Part shown: piece by piece, positions 1 to 7,871 of the stretch
Numbering within the stretch: the stretch's first letter is position 1
Layout: every line of letters begins with the position of its first letter
Source: Caulobacteraceae bacterium
GTDB lineage: Bacteria; Pseudomonadota; Alphaproteobacteria; Caulobacterales; Caulobacteraceae
Assembly (NCBI GenBank): GCA_947501315.1
Contig: CANMXH010000054.1
Coordinates: forward strand, 1 to 12,646
DNA: 12,646 bases
Direction: 5' to 3'
The notes under the pieces: generated by a model
What the model was told of the DNA's origin: nothing
The model's input: the letters and a program-made list of their open reading frames with translations, nothing else
Database searches by the model: none
Position numbers and translations under genes: made by a program

Positions 1-665
1 CACGGCTTGACGCTGTCACGATAGACCCAGCGATAGGCGGTGAGGGCCGAGACCTCGCGCAGCAGGGTGGTCCACTGGAAATAGTCCAGCTGGCCGCCGA
101 CCCGCTCGCCCTCGGGCAACAGCAGATGGTATTTCACGTCCAGCAGCCGCGCGGTGTTGTCGGCCCGCTCGATGGCCGCGCCCAGCCGCAGGAAATAATA
201 GCCGTCGTTCCTCAGCATGGTCCGCGAGGTTGCGCCTTCGACGGACAGGGTGACGGTCTTCACCCACTCGAGGAAACGCGCGAACTCGTCGCGCCGGGTC
301 GGCTGGCCCTGTTCCTCCAGCCCGTTCCAGGCCCCGTTGATCGCCTCCCAGAGCTCGACCGTCAGGGCTGTGCGCACCGAGCGGGCATTGGTGCGGGCGC
401 GGGTGATGCAGGCGGTGATGGACGAGGCGTTGTCAGGCGCGAAAGCCAGATACTCCCGCACCGACTTCTCGGTCGGTGACCGGCCCAGCGCCTTGGGTGC
501 ACCCGCCGAGGCCAGGGCGCTGGCCCAGACCGTCTCCGCGTCGCCGTCGCCGCGCGTCGGGATCGCCGCCAGCCGCAGCGTGGCCTCGAGGATGCGGGCG
601 AGAAAATCCGCCCGCTCGATATAGCGGCCGGTCCAGTACAGGCTGTCTGCGGTTCTCGAGAGCAT
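1..665 (-). CDS. alpha-E domain (DUF403) protein, partial (C-terminus beyond left edge)
   Basis: The start codon is ATG at 665-663, and 221 residues are visible before the window edge; family members are usually a little over 300 residues. The N-terminus MLSRTADSLYWTGRYIERAD is the hallmark opening of alpha-E proteins (COG2307), an all-helical domain. A second family-like stretch with YYFLRLGAAIERADNTARLL lies about 155-180 residues in. The ATG overlaps the TGA of the upstream ATP-grasp gene (shared ATGA at 665-662 on the minus strand), which implies translational coupling and joint function. The biochemical role is unproven. Comparative genomics places these proteins in predicted peptide-ligation operons with a permuted ATP-grasp enzyme and a transglutaminase-like protease, and the latter would be expected just left of the window. 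The identification is firm and the function is inferred. Confidence 0.93.
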   Translation of the reverse strand, partial: MLSRTADSLYWTGRYIERADFLARILEATLRLAAIPTRGDGDAETVWASALASAGAPKALGRSPTEKSVREYLAFAPDNASSITACITRARTNARSVRTALTVELWEAINGAWNGLEEQGQPTRRDEFARFLEWVKTVTLSVEGATSRTMLRNDGYYFLRLGAAIERADNTARLLDVKYHLLLPEGERVGGQLDYFQWTTLLREVSALTAYRWVYRDSVKP

Positions 666-2077
666 CAGACGTCCAGCACCCAGGTGTCCTTGGTGCCGCC
701 CCCCTGGCTGGAGTTGACCACCAGCGAGCCGGGCTTCAGCGCCACGCGGGTCAGGCCGCCGGGTGCGACCTTGACCCCGTCGGGGCTCGACAGGACGAAC
801 GGCCGCAGGTCGACATGGCGGCCATGCAGCTCGCCCTTGTCCAGCGTCGGCGCGGTGGACAGATCGAGCGTCGGCTGGGCGATGAAATCATCCGGGTCGT
901 TGATCAGCTTCTTCCGGAACGCCTCGATCTCGGCCCTGGTCGCGGCCGGTCCGACCAGCATGCCGTAGCCGCCCGAGCCGCCGACCTCCTTGACCACCAG
1001 CTGGTCCAGTTTCGACAGCACCTCCTTCAGCGCCTCCGGCTCGCGGCAGCGCCAGGTCGGGACATTCTTCAGGATCGGCTCCTCGCCGGTGAAGAAGCGG
1101 ATGATCTCGGGCATGTAGGTATAGACGGCCTTGTCATCGGCCACGCCCGTGCCGACCGCATTGGCCAGGGTCACCGTCCCAGCCTGATAGGCGGTCATGA
1201 GGCCGGGCACGCCAAGGCTGGAATCCGGTCGGAAGGTCAGGGGATCGAGGAAATCGTCATCGATCCGCCGATAGATCACATCGACCTGCTGACGGCCCTG
1301 GGTCGTGCGCATGAAGACCTTGCCGTCGTCGACGAACAGGTCGCGCCCCTCAACCAGATCGACGCCCAGTTTGTCGGCCAGGAAGGAGTGTTCGTAATAG
1401 GCCGAGTTGAACGGCCCGGGCGTCAGGACGACGATGGTCGGATCCCCCCCCGCCGCCTCGGGTGCCGACCCGCGCAGGCTGGCCAGCAGCATGTCCGTAT
1501 AGATCTCGACCGGCCGCACCGGATAGTCGGCGAACAGGTCGGGGAACAACCGCATCATCATCTCGCGGTTCTCCAGCATGTAGGAGACACCGGATGGCGT
1601 TCGGCAATTGTCCTCCAGCACATAGAAGCCGTCCTCGCCGGTCCGCACCAGATCGACACCGGCGATATGCACCCAGACCCCGCGCGGAGGGCGCCGGCCC
1701 TGCATCTCGGGCACATAGTGGGGATTGGTCAGGATCAGCTCGGCCGGCACGATTCCGGCCTTCAGGCATTCCTGGGCACCATAGACATCGGCCAGGAACA
1801 GATTGATCGCCCGGACCCTCTGGGTCAGCCCGGCCTCCAACCCCGCCCATTCGGCCGCGCCGATGATGCGGGGGACGACATCGAACGGGATCAGCCGCTC
1901 GCTGGACTCAGCATCGCCATAGACGGCGAAGGTGATCCCCATACGGCGGAAGAACAGCTCCGCCTGACGCGAGCGCGCCTGCAGCAGCCCGTCGGGGGCG
2001 TCCGCGAGCCAGCGCGCGAGCCCGCGATAGCTTTCGCGGACACCCCCGCCGTCACCGGACATTTCGTCGAAGGCCAT
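665..2077 (-). CDS. circularly permuted ATP-grasp protein (DUF404/DUF407, COG2308)
   Basis: This 470-residue protein has the usual family length. Visible ATP-grasp-type motifs include LEDNCRTPSGVSYM (residues 154-167), VVKEVGGSGGYGM (361-373, the glycine-rich nucleotide-binding loop), HVDLRPFVL (421-429) and the conserved C-terminus QGGGTKDTWVL (458-468). It has no signal peptide, so it is probably cytoplasmic. The family is predicted to form an amide bond between a carboxylate and an amine using ATP, perhaps making a peptide tag or small peptide; the substrate is unknown. The start at 2077 is preceded by GGGAG (2086-2082) with a 4-base spacer. An in-frame ATG at residue 6 is a possible alternative. 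It is the first gene of the unit and overlaps alpha-E by ATGA. A perfect hairpin at 2124-2149 lies just upstream. Confidence 0.93.
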   Translation of the reverse strand: MAFDEMSGDGGGVRESYRGLARWLADAPDGLLQARSRQAELFFRRMGITFAVYGDAESSERLIPFDVVPRIIGAAEWAGLEAGLTQRVRAINLFLADVYGAQECLKAGIVPAELILTNPHYVPEMQGRRPPRGVWVHIAGVDLVRTGEDGFYVLEDNCRTPSGVSYMLENREMMMRLFPDLFADYPVRPVEIYTDMLLASLRGSAPEAAGGDPTIVVLTPGPFNSAYYEHSFLADKLGVDLVEGRDLFVDDGKVFMRTTQGRQQVDVIYRRIDDDFLDPLTFRPDSSLGVPGLMTAYQAGTVTLANAVGTGVADDKAVYTYMPEIIRFFTGEEPILKNVPTWRCREPEALKEVLSKLDQLVVKEVGGSGGYGMLVGPAATRAEIEAFRKKLINDPDDFIAQPTLDLSTAPTLDKGELHGRHVDLRPFVLSSPDGVKVAPGGLTRVALKPGSLVVNSSQGGGTKDTWVLDV

Positions 2078-2123
2078 GCTGCTCCCGCTGCAACGATCTT
2101 GCAGCGTGGCCCGACAAACGACG

Positions 2124-2149
2124 CTGGCGCAACAGGAATGTTGCGCCAG
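2124..2149. terminator. perfect 11-bp hairpin, possible terminator of the S9 peptidase gene or operator
   Basis: CTGGCGCAACA (2124-2134) and TGTTGCGCCAG (2139-2149) are exact inverted repeats around a 4-base loop, GGAA on the plus strand. It lies 45 bases past the peptidase stop and 46 bases before the ATP-grasp start, in a 116-base gap between two minus-strand genes. On the minus strand it is followed by CGTCGTTTG, which is not a real T-run, so classic Rho-independent termination is only moderately supported. A dyad operator for the ATP-grasp unit is an equally fair reading. Confidence 0.5.
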
Positions 2150-2193
2150 AAGGCAAGACGGTTCCGCGCGCTGGTCTTAACGCGAGGGACCGG

Positions 2194-4650
2194 TCAGGGC
2201 GCTGCGGTAGGTTCCGCCCGCGGCCCGGCGTTCTTCAGATACCGGTCCAGCCAGCGGGTCATCTCCCACTGGGTGTGGCCGACCGATTCCCGCGCGCGGT
2301 AGCCGTGGGCCTCGAGCGGCAGGACGACGTAGCGAACATTGGCACCATTGCCCTTGAGCGCGGCATAGAACCGCTCTGACTGGACCGGGAAGGTACCGGA
2401 GTTGTCGTCCGCCTCGCCGTGGATCAGCAGGATCGGCTCATTGACCCGGTTGGCGAAGGTGAAGGGCGACATCTCCGTATAGGTATCGCCCGCCTCCCAG
2501 TAGGTGCGCTGCTCGGCCTGGAAGCCGAACGGGGTCAGGGTGCGGTTGTAGGCACCCGACCGGGCGATGCCGGTGCGGAAGAGGTCGGTGTGGGCCAGCA
2601 GGTTGGCGGTCATGAAGGCCCCGTAGCTGTGCCCGCCGACGGCGATGCGGTCGCGGTCGGTGACGCCCATGCCCACAACCGCCTCGACCGCCGCCTCGGC
2701 GCTGGCGGTCAGCTGCTGGATGTAGGTGTCGTTGGGCTCGGCCCCGTTGACGCCGACGATCGGCATCGAGGGGTCGTCCAGCACGGCATAGCCCTGGGTC
2801 AGCAGGAACAGGTGGCTGATGCCACCCGGCCGGGTGAAGCGGTTGGCGGTGTCGACCACCTGCCCCGCCACGGCCGCGTCGGTGAACTCGGCCGGATAGG
2901 CCCACATAACCAGCGGCAGCGGCCCGTCCCGGTCCTTGTCGTAGCCGGCGGGCAGATACAGCGTCCCGGACAGCTGCACCCCGTCGGCGCGGGTGTAGCT
3001 GATCAGCTGTTTTGTCACCCCGGCCATCTGCGGGGCCGGATCCGGGAAGCGGGTCAGTGGCGTCGCATCGGCGTCCAGATCACGGACAAAGAGGTTGGGC
3101 GGATCGTTGCGGGTCTCCCGCCGCGTCACCATCCGGCGACCGTCCTCATCGAGGATGCCGACGACACTTTCATAGACCCCGTCCGCCGAGGTCCAGATCC
3201 GCTCCATCAGGCCGGTGACGAGGTCCATGCTCGACAGGAAGGGATACTCCCCTGCCCGCGTCGCCCCGGCACCGGTCATGAGCACACGGGTGCGGTCGGC
3301 GGTGAACCGCATGACCGGGAAGCCGCTGGCATTGGGTTCGGTCACCGGGGAGCCCGGATCGTTGTAGCGGTCCTGATAGTTCCGCTCCAGCAGGACGCGC
3401 TCCTGTCCGGGGTTCGACGGATCGACCAGATAGCGGGTCTCGCGCCGGCTGTTGAACTGTCGGCTGACGACCAGGGCGGTATCGGCATCGCCCCAGACCA
3501 GGCCGGCGAAGCGGTCCTTCAGATCGATCAGCGGCGTCGGTGCGGAGTCGAACGGGGCCTCAAGGGTGAACACCCGGTCGCGCACCTCGGCCGGGGTGCG
3601 GGGATCGCCGCCGTCCTGGGCCTCGACCCAGACAAGGGTCGAAGGCGCGTCGGCCCGCCACTGGGCCGAGCGCGGGCCCGGCGCCACGGAGTCGAACGGC
3701 GTCGGGATGTTGTCGCGCAGCGGCAGGTCGGCGACCCGGTGCACGACCACGCCCTCCATATCCGTCACCAGAACATCGGCCGGGAACAGGGCTGCGGGGA
3801 CGACATAGCTGTAGGGCCTACGCACCCGGGTTTGCAGGACATAGCGACCGTCCGGCGAGACGCCCGACCCCAGATAGACGGCCGCCGCGCCGAGTGTGCG
3901 CGCCTGCCCTGCCAGTGGGACAAGGGTCAGCTGGGAGGTGAAATAGTATTCGAACAGGGCTTCGTCCCCGGCATTCGACAGCAGGTCCTGATAGGTCCGG
4001 GCGGGGGCCAGGCGGCCGAAGCTTTCCTCGACGATCGGGCCCTCAGGCGGACGGCTGACGTCCGGGGCCGGGCCGCGGCCCTGCGGCGTCATCCGGACGA
4101 CCAGACCCGAACTGTCCGGCAGCCAGTCGAAGGCCCCCCCGCTCGCCGCATTGACCCGGGCGTCGGTCAGCTTGCGCGCGCTGCCGCTGGCCACGTCCAC
4201 GACCCAAAGCTCCAGCCCGGTCGGCGCATCCATCAGCAGGGCCACCGAGCGGCCGTCCGGCGACCAGCCGGGTGAGAGGAAGCGTGAATTGGCCGGTAGA
4301 CTGACCGCCTGCGCGAGGCCGCCCGCGACGGGCTGGAAGCTGAGGCCGGTCAGCCAGGTCACCCGGCTGTTGGCCTGGCCATTGTTGCGCGGATTGATCC
4401 GGTAGCCGGCCAGCCGCAGCATCGGCTCGGCCATTTCGGCGATGGGCGGCAGGTTGGCGCGCTCGAACAGGGCCAGCATCGTCCTGTCGGGCGACAGGCT
4501 GGGCGTCGGGGTCGGTCGGGTGTCGAGAATCTCGGCGATCGGGGCCGGCGGCTGCTGATAGGTCCGGCCTTCCTGCGCCAGCACGGGGCCGGCCAGGGCG
4601 GCCAGCAGCACAAAGGCGGGCAGGGCCCGGCCGAGCAGACGATGACGCAT
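2194..4650 (-). CDS. secreted S9 family serine peptidase, glutamyl-endopeptidase-like
   Basis: This 818-residue protein has a signal peptide (charged MRHR, hydrophobic PAFVLLAALAG, probable cleavage VLA|QE after residue 25), so it acts in the periplasm or outside the cell. The middle of the protein fits the beta-propeller typical of S9 enzymes, followed by a C-terminal alpha/beta hydrolase. The catalytic triad is visible: Ser675 in GGHSYGAFMTANLLAHT, Asp748 in HGEADDN and His782 in LEAHGYRARES. The strings RSGAYNRTLTPFGFQ and HGYRARES closely match chloroplast glutamyl endopeptidase (CGEP), which suggests cleavage after Glu; that specificity is inferred. The start at 4650 is preceded by GGGGAG (4662-4657) with a 6-base spacer. 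The gene is 65 bases downstream of the 165-residue ORF, so it may share that transcript or have its own promoter. The C-terminal tail is rich in Pro and Ala. Confidence 0.93.
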   Translation of the reverse strand: MRHRLLGRALPAFVLLAALAGPVLAQEGRTYQQPPAPIAEILDTRPTPTPSLSPDRTMLALFERANLPPIAEMAEPMLRLAGYRINPRNNGQANSRVTWLTGLSFQPVAGGLAQAVSLPANSRFLSPGWSPDGRSVALLMDAPTGLELWVVDVASGSARKLTDARVNAASGGAFDWLPDSSGLVVRMTPQGRGPAPDVSRPPEGPIVEESFGRLAPARTYQDLLSNAGDEALFEYYFTSQLTLVPLAGQARTLGAAAVYLGSGVSPDGRYVLQTRVRRPYSYVVPAALFPADVLVTDMEGVVVHRVADLPLRDNIPTPFDSVAPGPRSAQWRADAPSTLVWVEAQDGGDPRTPAEVRDRVFTLEAPFDSAPTPLIDLKDRFAGLVWGDADTALVVSRQFNSRRETRYLVDPSNPGQERVLLERNYQDRYNDPGSPVTEPNASGFPVMRFTADRTRVLMTGAGATRAGEYPFLSSMDLVTGLMERIWTSADGVYESVVGILDEDGRRMVTRRETRNDPPNLFVRDLDADATPLTRFPDPAPQMAGVTKQLISYTRADGVQLSGTLYLPAGYDKDRDGPLPLVMWAYPAEFTDAAVAGQVVDTANRFTRPGGISHLFLLTQGYAVLDDPSMPIVGVNGAEPNDTYIQQLTASAEAAVEAVVGMGVTDRDRIAVGGHSYGAFMTANLLAHTDLFRTGIARSGAYNRTLTPFGFQAEQRTYWEAGDTYTEMSPFTFANRVNEPILLIHGEADDNSGTFPVQSERFYAALKGNGANVRYVVLPLEAHGYRARESVGHTQWEMTRWLDRYLKNAGPRAEPTAAP

Positions 4651-4715
4651 GATGAACTCCCCAAACGACCGGCCCCGATGGGCTGCGGCACGCTAGGGTC
4701 CGGGCAAGGCTCCGG

Positions 4716-5213
4716 TCAAGGCGCGGGCGGCGCCGGTTCCTGACCTGCGAAGCGCATTTCGCGCGCCGCCATCCACGCCTCGCGCACGCCCTGTCGCGGC
4801 ATGTCGACGCCGAAGACCGCCAGTTGTCCGACCCAGACCCCGGAGATCTGCTGGATCGTGCCCTGCAGCCAGGACGGAGCCTGCTGCCGCGACCAGTTCA
4901 GGGGCGAGACGGCGTTGAACACGAGCAGGAAGGCCGCACTGACCAGGATCGTGCGGCCGGCCCAACGGCGATCGCGGGCGGCGAGGCCTTCGTCGTCCAG
5001 CGGTGGGTCAGGCGGAAAGGCGAACCGCCCCAGCGCCAGCAGACGGTTCTCGCGGGTCGGCAGGTCGTGGGCGTCGACGTTCTGGTTCCGGTCGCTCCAG
5101 GGATCGCCCGGCCCGGCCGTGAGGCCGTCGTCCAGCGGCGGAAAGGGCGACTCCTGCCGGTAAACCGGAAACGGCTCCAGCGGGATTTCGGGAGGATCGC
5201 GGTCGTCGGTCAT
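4716..5213 (-). CDS. hypothetical single-pass membrane protein, last gene of the acyl-transfer module
   Basis: I do not recognise this 165-residue protein. Residues 1-85 are hydrophilic and rich in Pro and Asp (probably cytoplasmic and disordered). One hydrophobic segment follows at about 88-104 (TILVSAAFLLVFNAVSP). A roughly 45-residue, probably helical region comes next (WLQGTIQQISGVWVGQLAVFG, then PRQGVREAWMAAREMRF), ending in a short Pro/Ala tail. The start is placed at ATG 5213 rather than at the upstream in-frame ATG at 5291. The 5213 start has GAGG (5222-5219) at a 5-base spacer and avoids a 70-base overlap with the MBOAT gene. It begins 7 bases after the MBOAT stop, and its Shine-Dalgarno overlaps that stop, so the two are probably translated together. 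An MBOAT partner or adaptor role is a guess from context. Confidence 0.8.
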   Translation of the reverse strand: MTDDRDPPEIPLEPFPVYRQESPFPPLDDGLTAGPGDPWSDRNQNVDAHDLPTRENRLLALGRFAFPPDPPLDDEGLAARDRRWAGRTILVSAAFLLVFNAVSPLNWSRQQAPSWLQGTIQQISGVWVGQLAVFGVDMPRQGVREAWMAAREMRFAGQEPAPPAP

Positions 5214-5220
5214 CGCCGCC

Positions 5221-6621
5221 TCAGAACTGGAAATAGATGAAGGGGGCCACGCCTTCGGGACGGACGGCCTCGACCAGCAGAATGGCCGCACCGATCAGCA
5301 GACCCAGGGTGACCGACGGTGCCGCCTTCAACCGCTCGGCCACACCTTCGATGGCGCGCGGCGGCAGCCAGTGCATGGCCAGGCCGCCGACGATCAGGGT
5401 CAGCAGCAAGGGCGTCAGCGCCGTCACCGGCCCGACCCGGCCAAGCCCCTGCAGCATGGCCATGGCCAGATCGAAATTCTCGGCACGGAACAGGATCCAG
5501 CCGAGGCAGACGACGTGGAATGTGACCAGCACCCCGATCACGGTCGGCACCACCTTGCGGTCGCCGAAGGCCGCCCGGCCCAGCCGCTCGATGACCTGCA
5601 CCCCGCCGTGCAGGGCCCCCCAGGCCAGGAAGGTCCAGGCCGCCCCGTGCCAGAGTCCACCCAGCAGCATGGTGATGAAGACGTTCACGCAGGACGAGGC
5701 CAGCCCCTTCCGTCCGCCGCCCAGCGGCACATAGAGATAGTCCCGCAGCCAGCTGGACAGGCTGATATGCCAGCGCCGCCAGAAACTCTGCAGCGACGAC
5801 GCGCGGTACGGCTGGTCGAAATTGCGCGGAAAGGAATAGCCCAGCAGGGCGGCCAGGCCGATGGCCATGTCCGAATAGGCCGAGAAGTCGCAATAGATCT
5901 GGACAGCATAGCCATAGGTCGCCGCTGCGATGTCGAACCCGGAGTAGGCAGACGGGTCGAAGAACACCGGATCGACGAGGCTCACCGACAGTTCCGACGC
6001 GATCACCGTCTTCTTGAACAGACCCCAGACGATCAGCAGCAGACCGTAGGTCGCCATCTCCCGAGTGAGCCTCGGGGCCCGGTCGAACTGCGGCAGCAGA
6101 TCCGAGGCCCGCACGATCGGCCCGGCCACCAGATGCGGGAAGAAGCTCATCAACAGCATGACGTCGAGCAGGTTCTTCGCCGGGGGCGTCTTGCCGCGAT
6201 GGACGTCCACGACATAGCTGATGCCCTGGAAGGTGAAGAACGAGATCCCGACCGGCAGGACGATCTGCAGCAGCGGCAGGTCCCGCTCCCAGCCGAACCG
6301 CATCAGCAGGTCGCCGGCCTGTTCGATGAAGAAGCCGTAGTATTTGAAGAAGCCGAGGATCAGCAGATTGGCCGCGACCCCGAGGCCGACCAGCCAGGCC
6401 TTCTTCGCTCCCGGTTGCCGTGCGATCAGCGCGCCGACGCCCCAGTTCAGCACCGCCGAGGCGATCAGCAGGGCGACGAAGCGCCAGTCCCACTGGGCAT
6501 AGAAGAACCAGCTGGCCAGCAGCAGGAACAGTTTGCGACGCCCGTTCTCGCGGTCCAGCGACCAGGCGGTGAAATAGACGAACAGGAAGAAGACGCCGAA
6601 GACGAGCGTGGGAAAGAGCAT
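5221..6621 (-). CDS. MBOAT family membrane-bound O-acyltransferase (AlgI/PatA-like)
   Basis: This 466-residue polytopic membrane protein has the usual length for AlgI/PatA-type enzymes. It would take an acyl group, usually acetyl, from a cytoplasmic donor and pass it across the inner membrane to a periplasmic acceptor or partner. Family motifs visible are VLPVGISFFTFQGISYVVDV (121-140), FFPHLVAGPIVR (160-171), YCDFSAYSDMAIG (243-255), FWRRWHISLSSWLRDYLYVP (280-299) and GGLWHGAAWTFLAWGALHG (321-339). His325 in LWHG is the expected catalytic histidine, with further conserved His285 and His338. The ATG at 6621 directly follows the TAG of the preceding SGNH gene, and its GGGGAGG Shine-Dalgarno lies inside that gene. 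Two SGNH enzymes sit upstream and an orphan membrane protein downstream, an arrangement recalling PatA/PacA peptidoglycan O-acetylation loci. The actual acceptor is unknown. Confidence 0.95.
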   Translation of the reverse strand: MLFPTLVFGVFFLFVYFTAWSLDRENGRRKLFLLLASWFFYAQWDWRFVALLIASAVLNWGVGALIARQPGAKKAWLVGLGVAANLLILGFFKYYGFFIEQAGDLLMRFGWERDLPLLQIVLPVGISFFTFQGISYVVDVHRGKTPPAKNLLDVMLLMSFFPHLVAGPIVRASDLLPQFDRAPRLTREMATYGLLLIVWGLFKKTVIASELSVSLVDPVFFDPSAYSGFDIAAATYGYAVQIYCDFSAYSDMAIGLAALLGYSFPRNFDQPYRASSLQSFWRRWHISLSSWLRDYLYVPLGGGRKGLASSCVNVFITMLLGGLWHGAAWTFLAWGALHGGVQVIERLGRAAFGDRKVVPTVIGVLVTFHVVCLGWILFRAENFDLAMAMLQGLGRVGPVTALTPLLLTLIVGGLAMHWLPPRAIEGVAERLKAAPSVTLGLLIGAAILLVEAVRPEGVAPFIYFQF

Positions 6622-7869
6622 CTATTCGCCTCCCCTGCGCCGCGCTGACCAGGCCTCATAAGCGGTCATCAGGTCGGCATGGAGCATGCCGCCGATCCAG
6701 TCAGCGCCGGCAGAACTGAAATGCACCCGGTCGCGCAACATCAAGGGCTCGCCCCGTGTCGCCAGCCGATCCGCCGAACAGTCGCCGCCCATCCGTCCGT
6801 GCCAGTCCCAGAACGCCACACCCATGTCGGCAGAGACCCGGCGTTGCACGTCCCGCACCAGCGCCAGCGAAGGCGGAGAGCTGCGCAGGCCATCAGCGCT
6901 GCAGCCGTTGGTGACACCGCTCCGTAGTGCATCCGGTGCACCCACGATCATCAGGGACGCCTCCGGTGCCAGCCGCCGCAACCGCGTGATCTGCCCGCGC
7001 AACAGCGCCTCATAAGCCTCCGGGTCCAGCCTGTCGTCGAACCCCTCATTGGTGCCGAAGGCCAGCACGATCAGCGCCGGCCGCCAGGCCGCCAGCTCCC
7101 GCGCCATGACGGCCTGATCTCGCGAGGCCAGATCCCGGAGCGTCGCACCGACCACGCCGAGATTCGAAAGCTCGACCCCCGGGGCACTGAGCGTCAGGCG
7201 CAGGTCATCCAGTGAAACGACCCCGTCGATGGCCTCGAGGACCATTTGCCGGTGGTTCGATTTCGCGATCAAAGTCGTGCAGCGCCCGTTATCAAGGGAG
7301 ACGATCCAGACCTCATCATCGGCCGTGACCTGCAACCGGCCGGGTCCCTCCCCGCACAGGCCGATGCGCAATGGAGCGGGCGAAGGGCGGTCGCTTCGAA
7401 CGGTCAGGGTCCCGCCCGACTGGACGGTGATCGCCTGCACCCCCGTCAGCCCCACGCCGGCCCGGACATAGCCGGTGTTGCCGACCAGCGGCGCGAGGGT
7501 GGCGATCCAGCCTTCCGTCGTCACCTCGACCCGCATCGGCGAATAGCCGGCATAGGGGATGCCGGGCGGAAGCACACCGCGGCCACCGTCGCCAAAGCGC
7601 CCCTGCAGCGCCGTCCGCAGCCTGCCGGTGATCCGGTCGCCTGCGGTGTGGCTGTCGCCGATCTGGAGGATGTGCACGGGTGCCTGACCCCGACCGGCTT
7701 CCGCCTCCGACAGGGCTTCGAACACGCCGTTGAGCGCCCCGGGCTGACACAGGCCGTCGGGACAGATGGAAAGGCCCGGCGCAGGAATGTCCGCCGGTCC
7801 ATAGGGGACCTGCGCGGCCGCACCGGACGCCAGGGCAGCCGCGACGAGGACCCCGGCGAGCCTTTTCAT
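6622..7869 (-). CDS. secreted SGNH/GDSL hydrolase, Ape1-like, with large inserted domain
   Basis: This 415-residue protein has a signal peptide with probable cleavage AAA|QVP after residue 19, so it is periplasmic. The catalytic blocks of an SGNH esterase are visible: Ser73 in ILQIGDSHTAGD, a glycine block at VVGATL (239-244), Asn274 in FGTNEG, and Asp380/His383 in RDRVHFS. About 200 residues separate GDS from GTN. The intervening stretch (roughly 100-235) is beta-rich, with short alternating hydrophobic strands, and looks like an inserted module. The stretch from QIGDSHTAGD through FGDGGRGVLPPG resembles Neisseria Ape1, an O-acetylpeptidoglycan esterase with a carbohydrate-binding insert; this comparison is from memory. 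It starts 2 bases after the stop of the DUF459 gene without a strong Shine-Dalgarno and directly abuts the MBOAT gene. It could be the esterase or the transferase of the module. Confidence 0.9.
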   Translation of the reverse strand: MKRLAGVLVAAALASGAAAQVPYGPADIPAPGLSICPDGLCQPGALNGVFEALSEAEAGRGQAPVHILQIGDSHTAGDRITGRLRTALQGRFGDGGRGVLPPGIPYAGYSPMRVEVTTEGWIATLAPLVGNTGYVRAGVGLTGVQAITVQSGGTLTVRSDRPSPAPLRIGLCGEGPGRLQVTADDEVWIVSLDNGRCTTLIAKSNHRQMVLEAIDGVVSLDDLRLTLSAPGVELSNLGVVGATLRDLASRDQAVMARELAAWRPALIVLAFGTNEGFDDRLDPEAYEALLRGQITRLRRLAPEASLMIVGAPDALRSGVTNGCSADGLRSSPPSLALVRDVQRRVSADMGVAFWDWHGRMGGDCSADRLATRGEPLMLRDRVHFSSAGADWIGGMLHADLMTAYEAWSARRRGGE

Positions 7870-7871
7870 GC

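Noticed and set aside
476..2302. 608-residue open frame on the plus strand
   Set aside because: It is antisense to the well-recognised ATP-grasp gene, its translation is low-complexity (rich in His, Gln, Arg, Asp) with no domain, and such shadows are common in GC-rich DNA.
2419..4275. 618-residue open frame on the plus strand
   Set aside because: It is antisense to the S9 peptidase, whose catalytic triad and signal peptide are clear. The plus-strand product shows no signal peptide, membrane segment or recognisable motif.
5210..6493. 427-residue minus-strand frame overlapping the MBOAT gene
   Set aside because: It is a frame-shifted shadow, rich in Arg, Gly and Ala and without motifs, while the other frame carries all MBOAT motifs.
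5371..6648. 425-residue open frame on the plus strand
   Set aside because: It is antisense to the MBOAT gene. The Gln/Asp/His-rich translation is the typical complement of codons for hydrophobic residues in a membrane protein.
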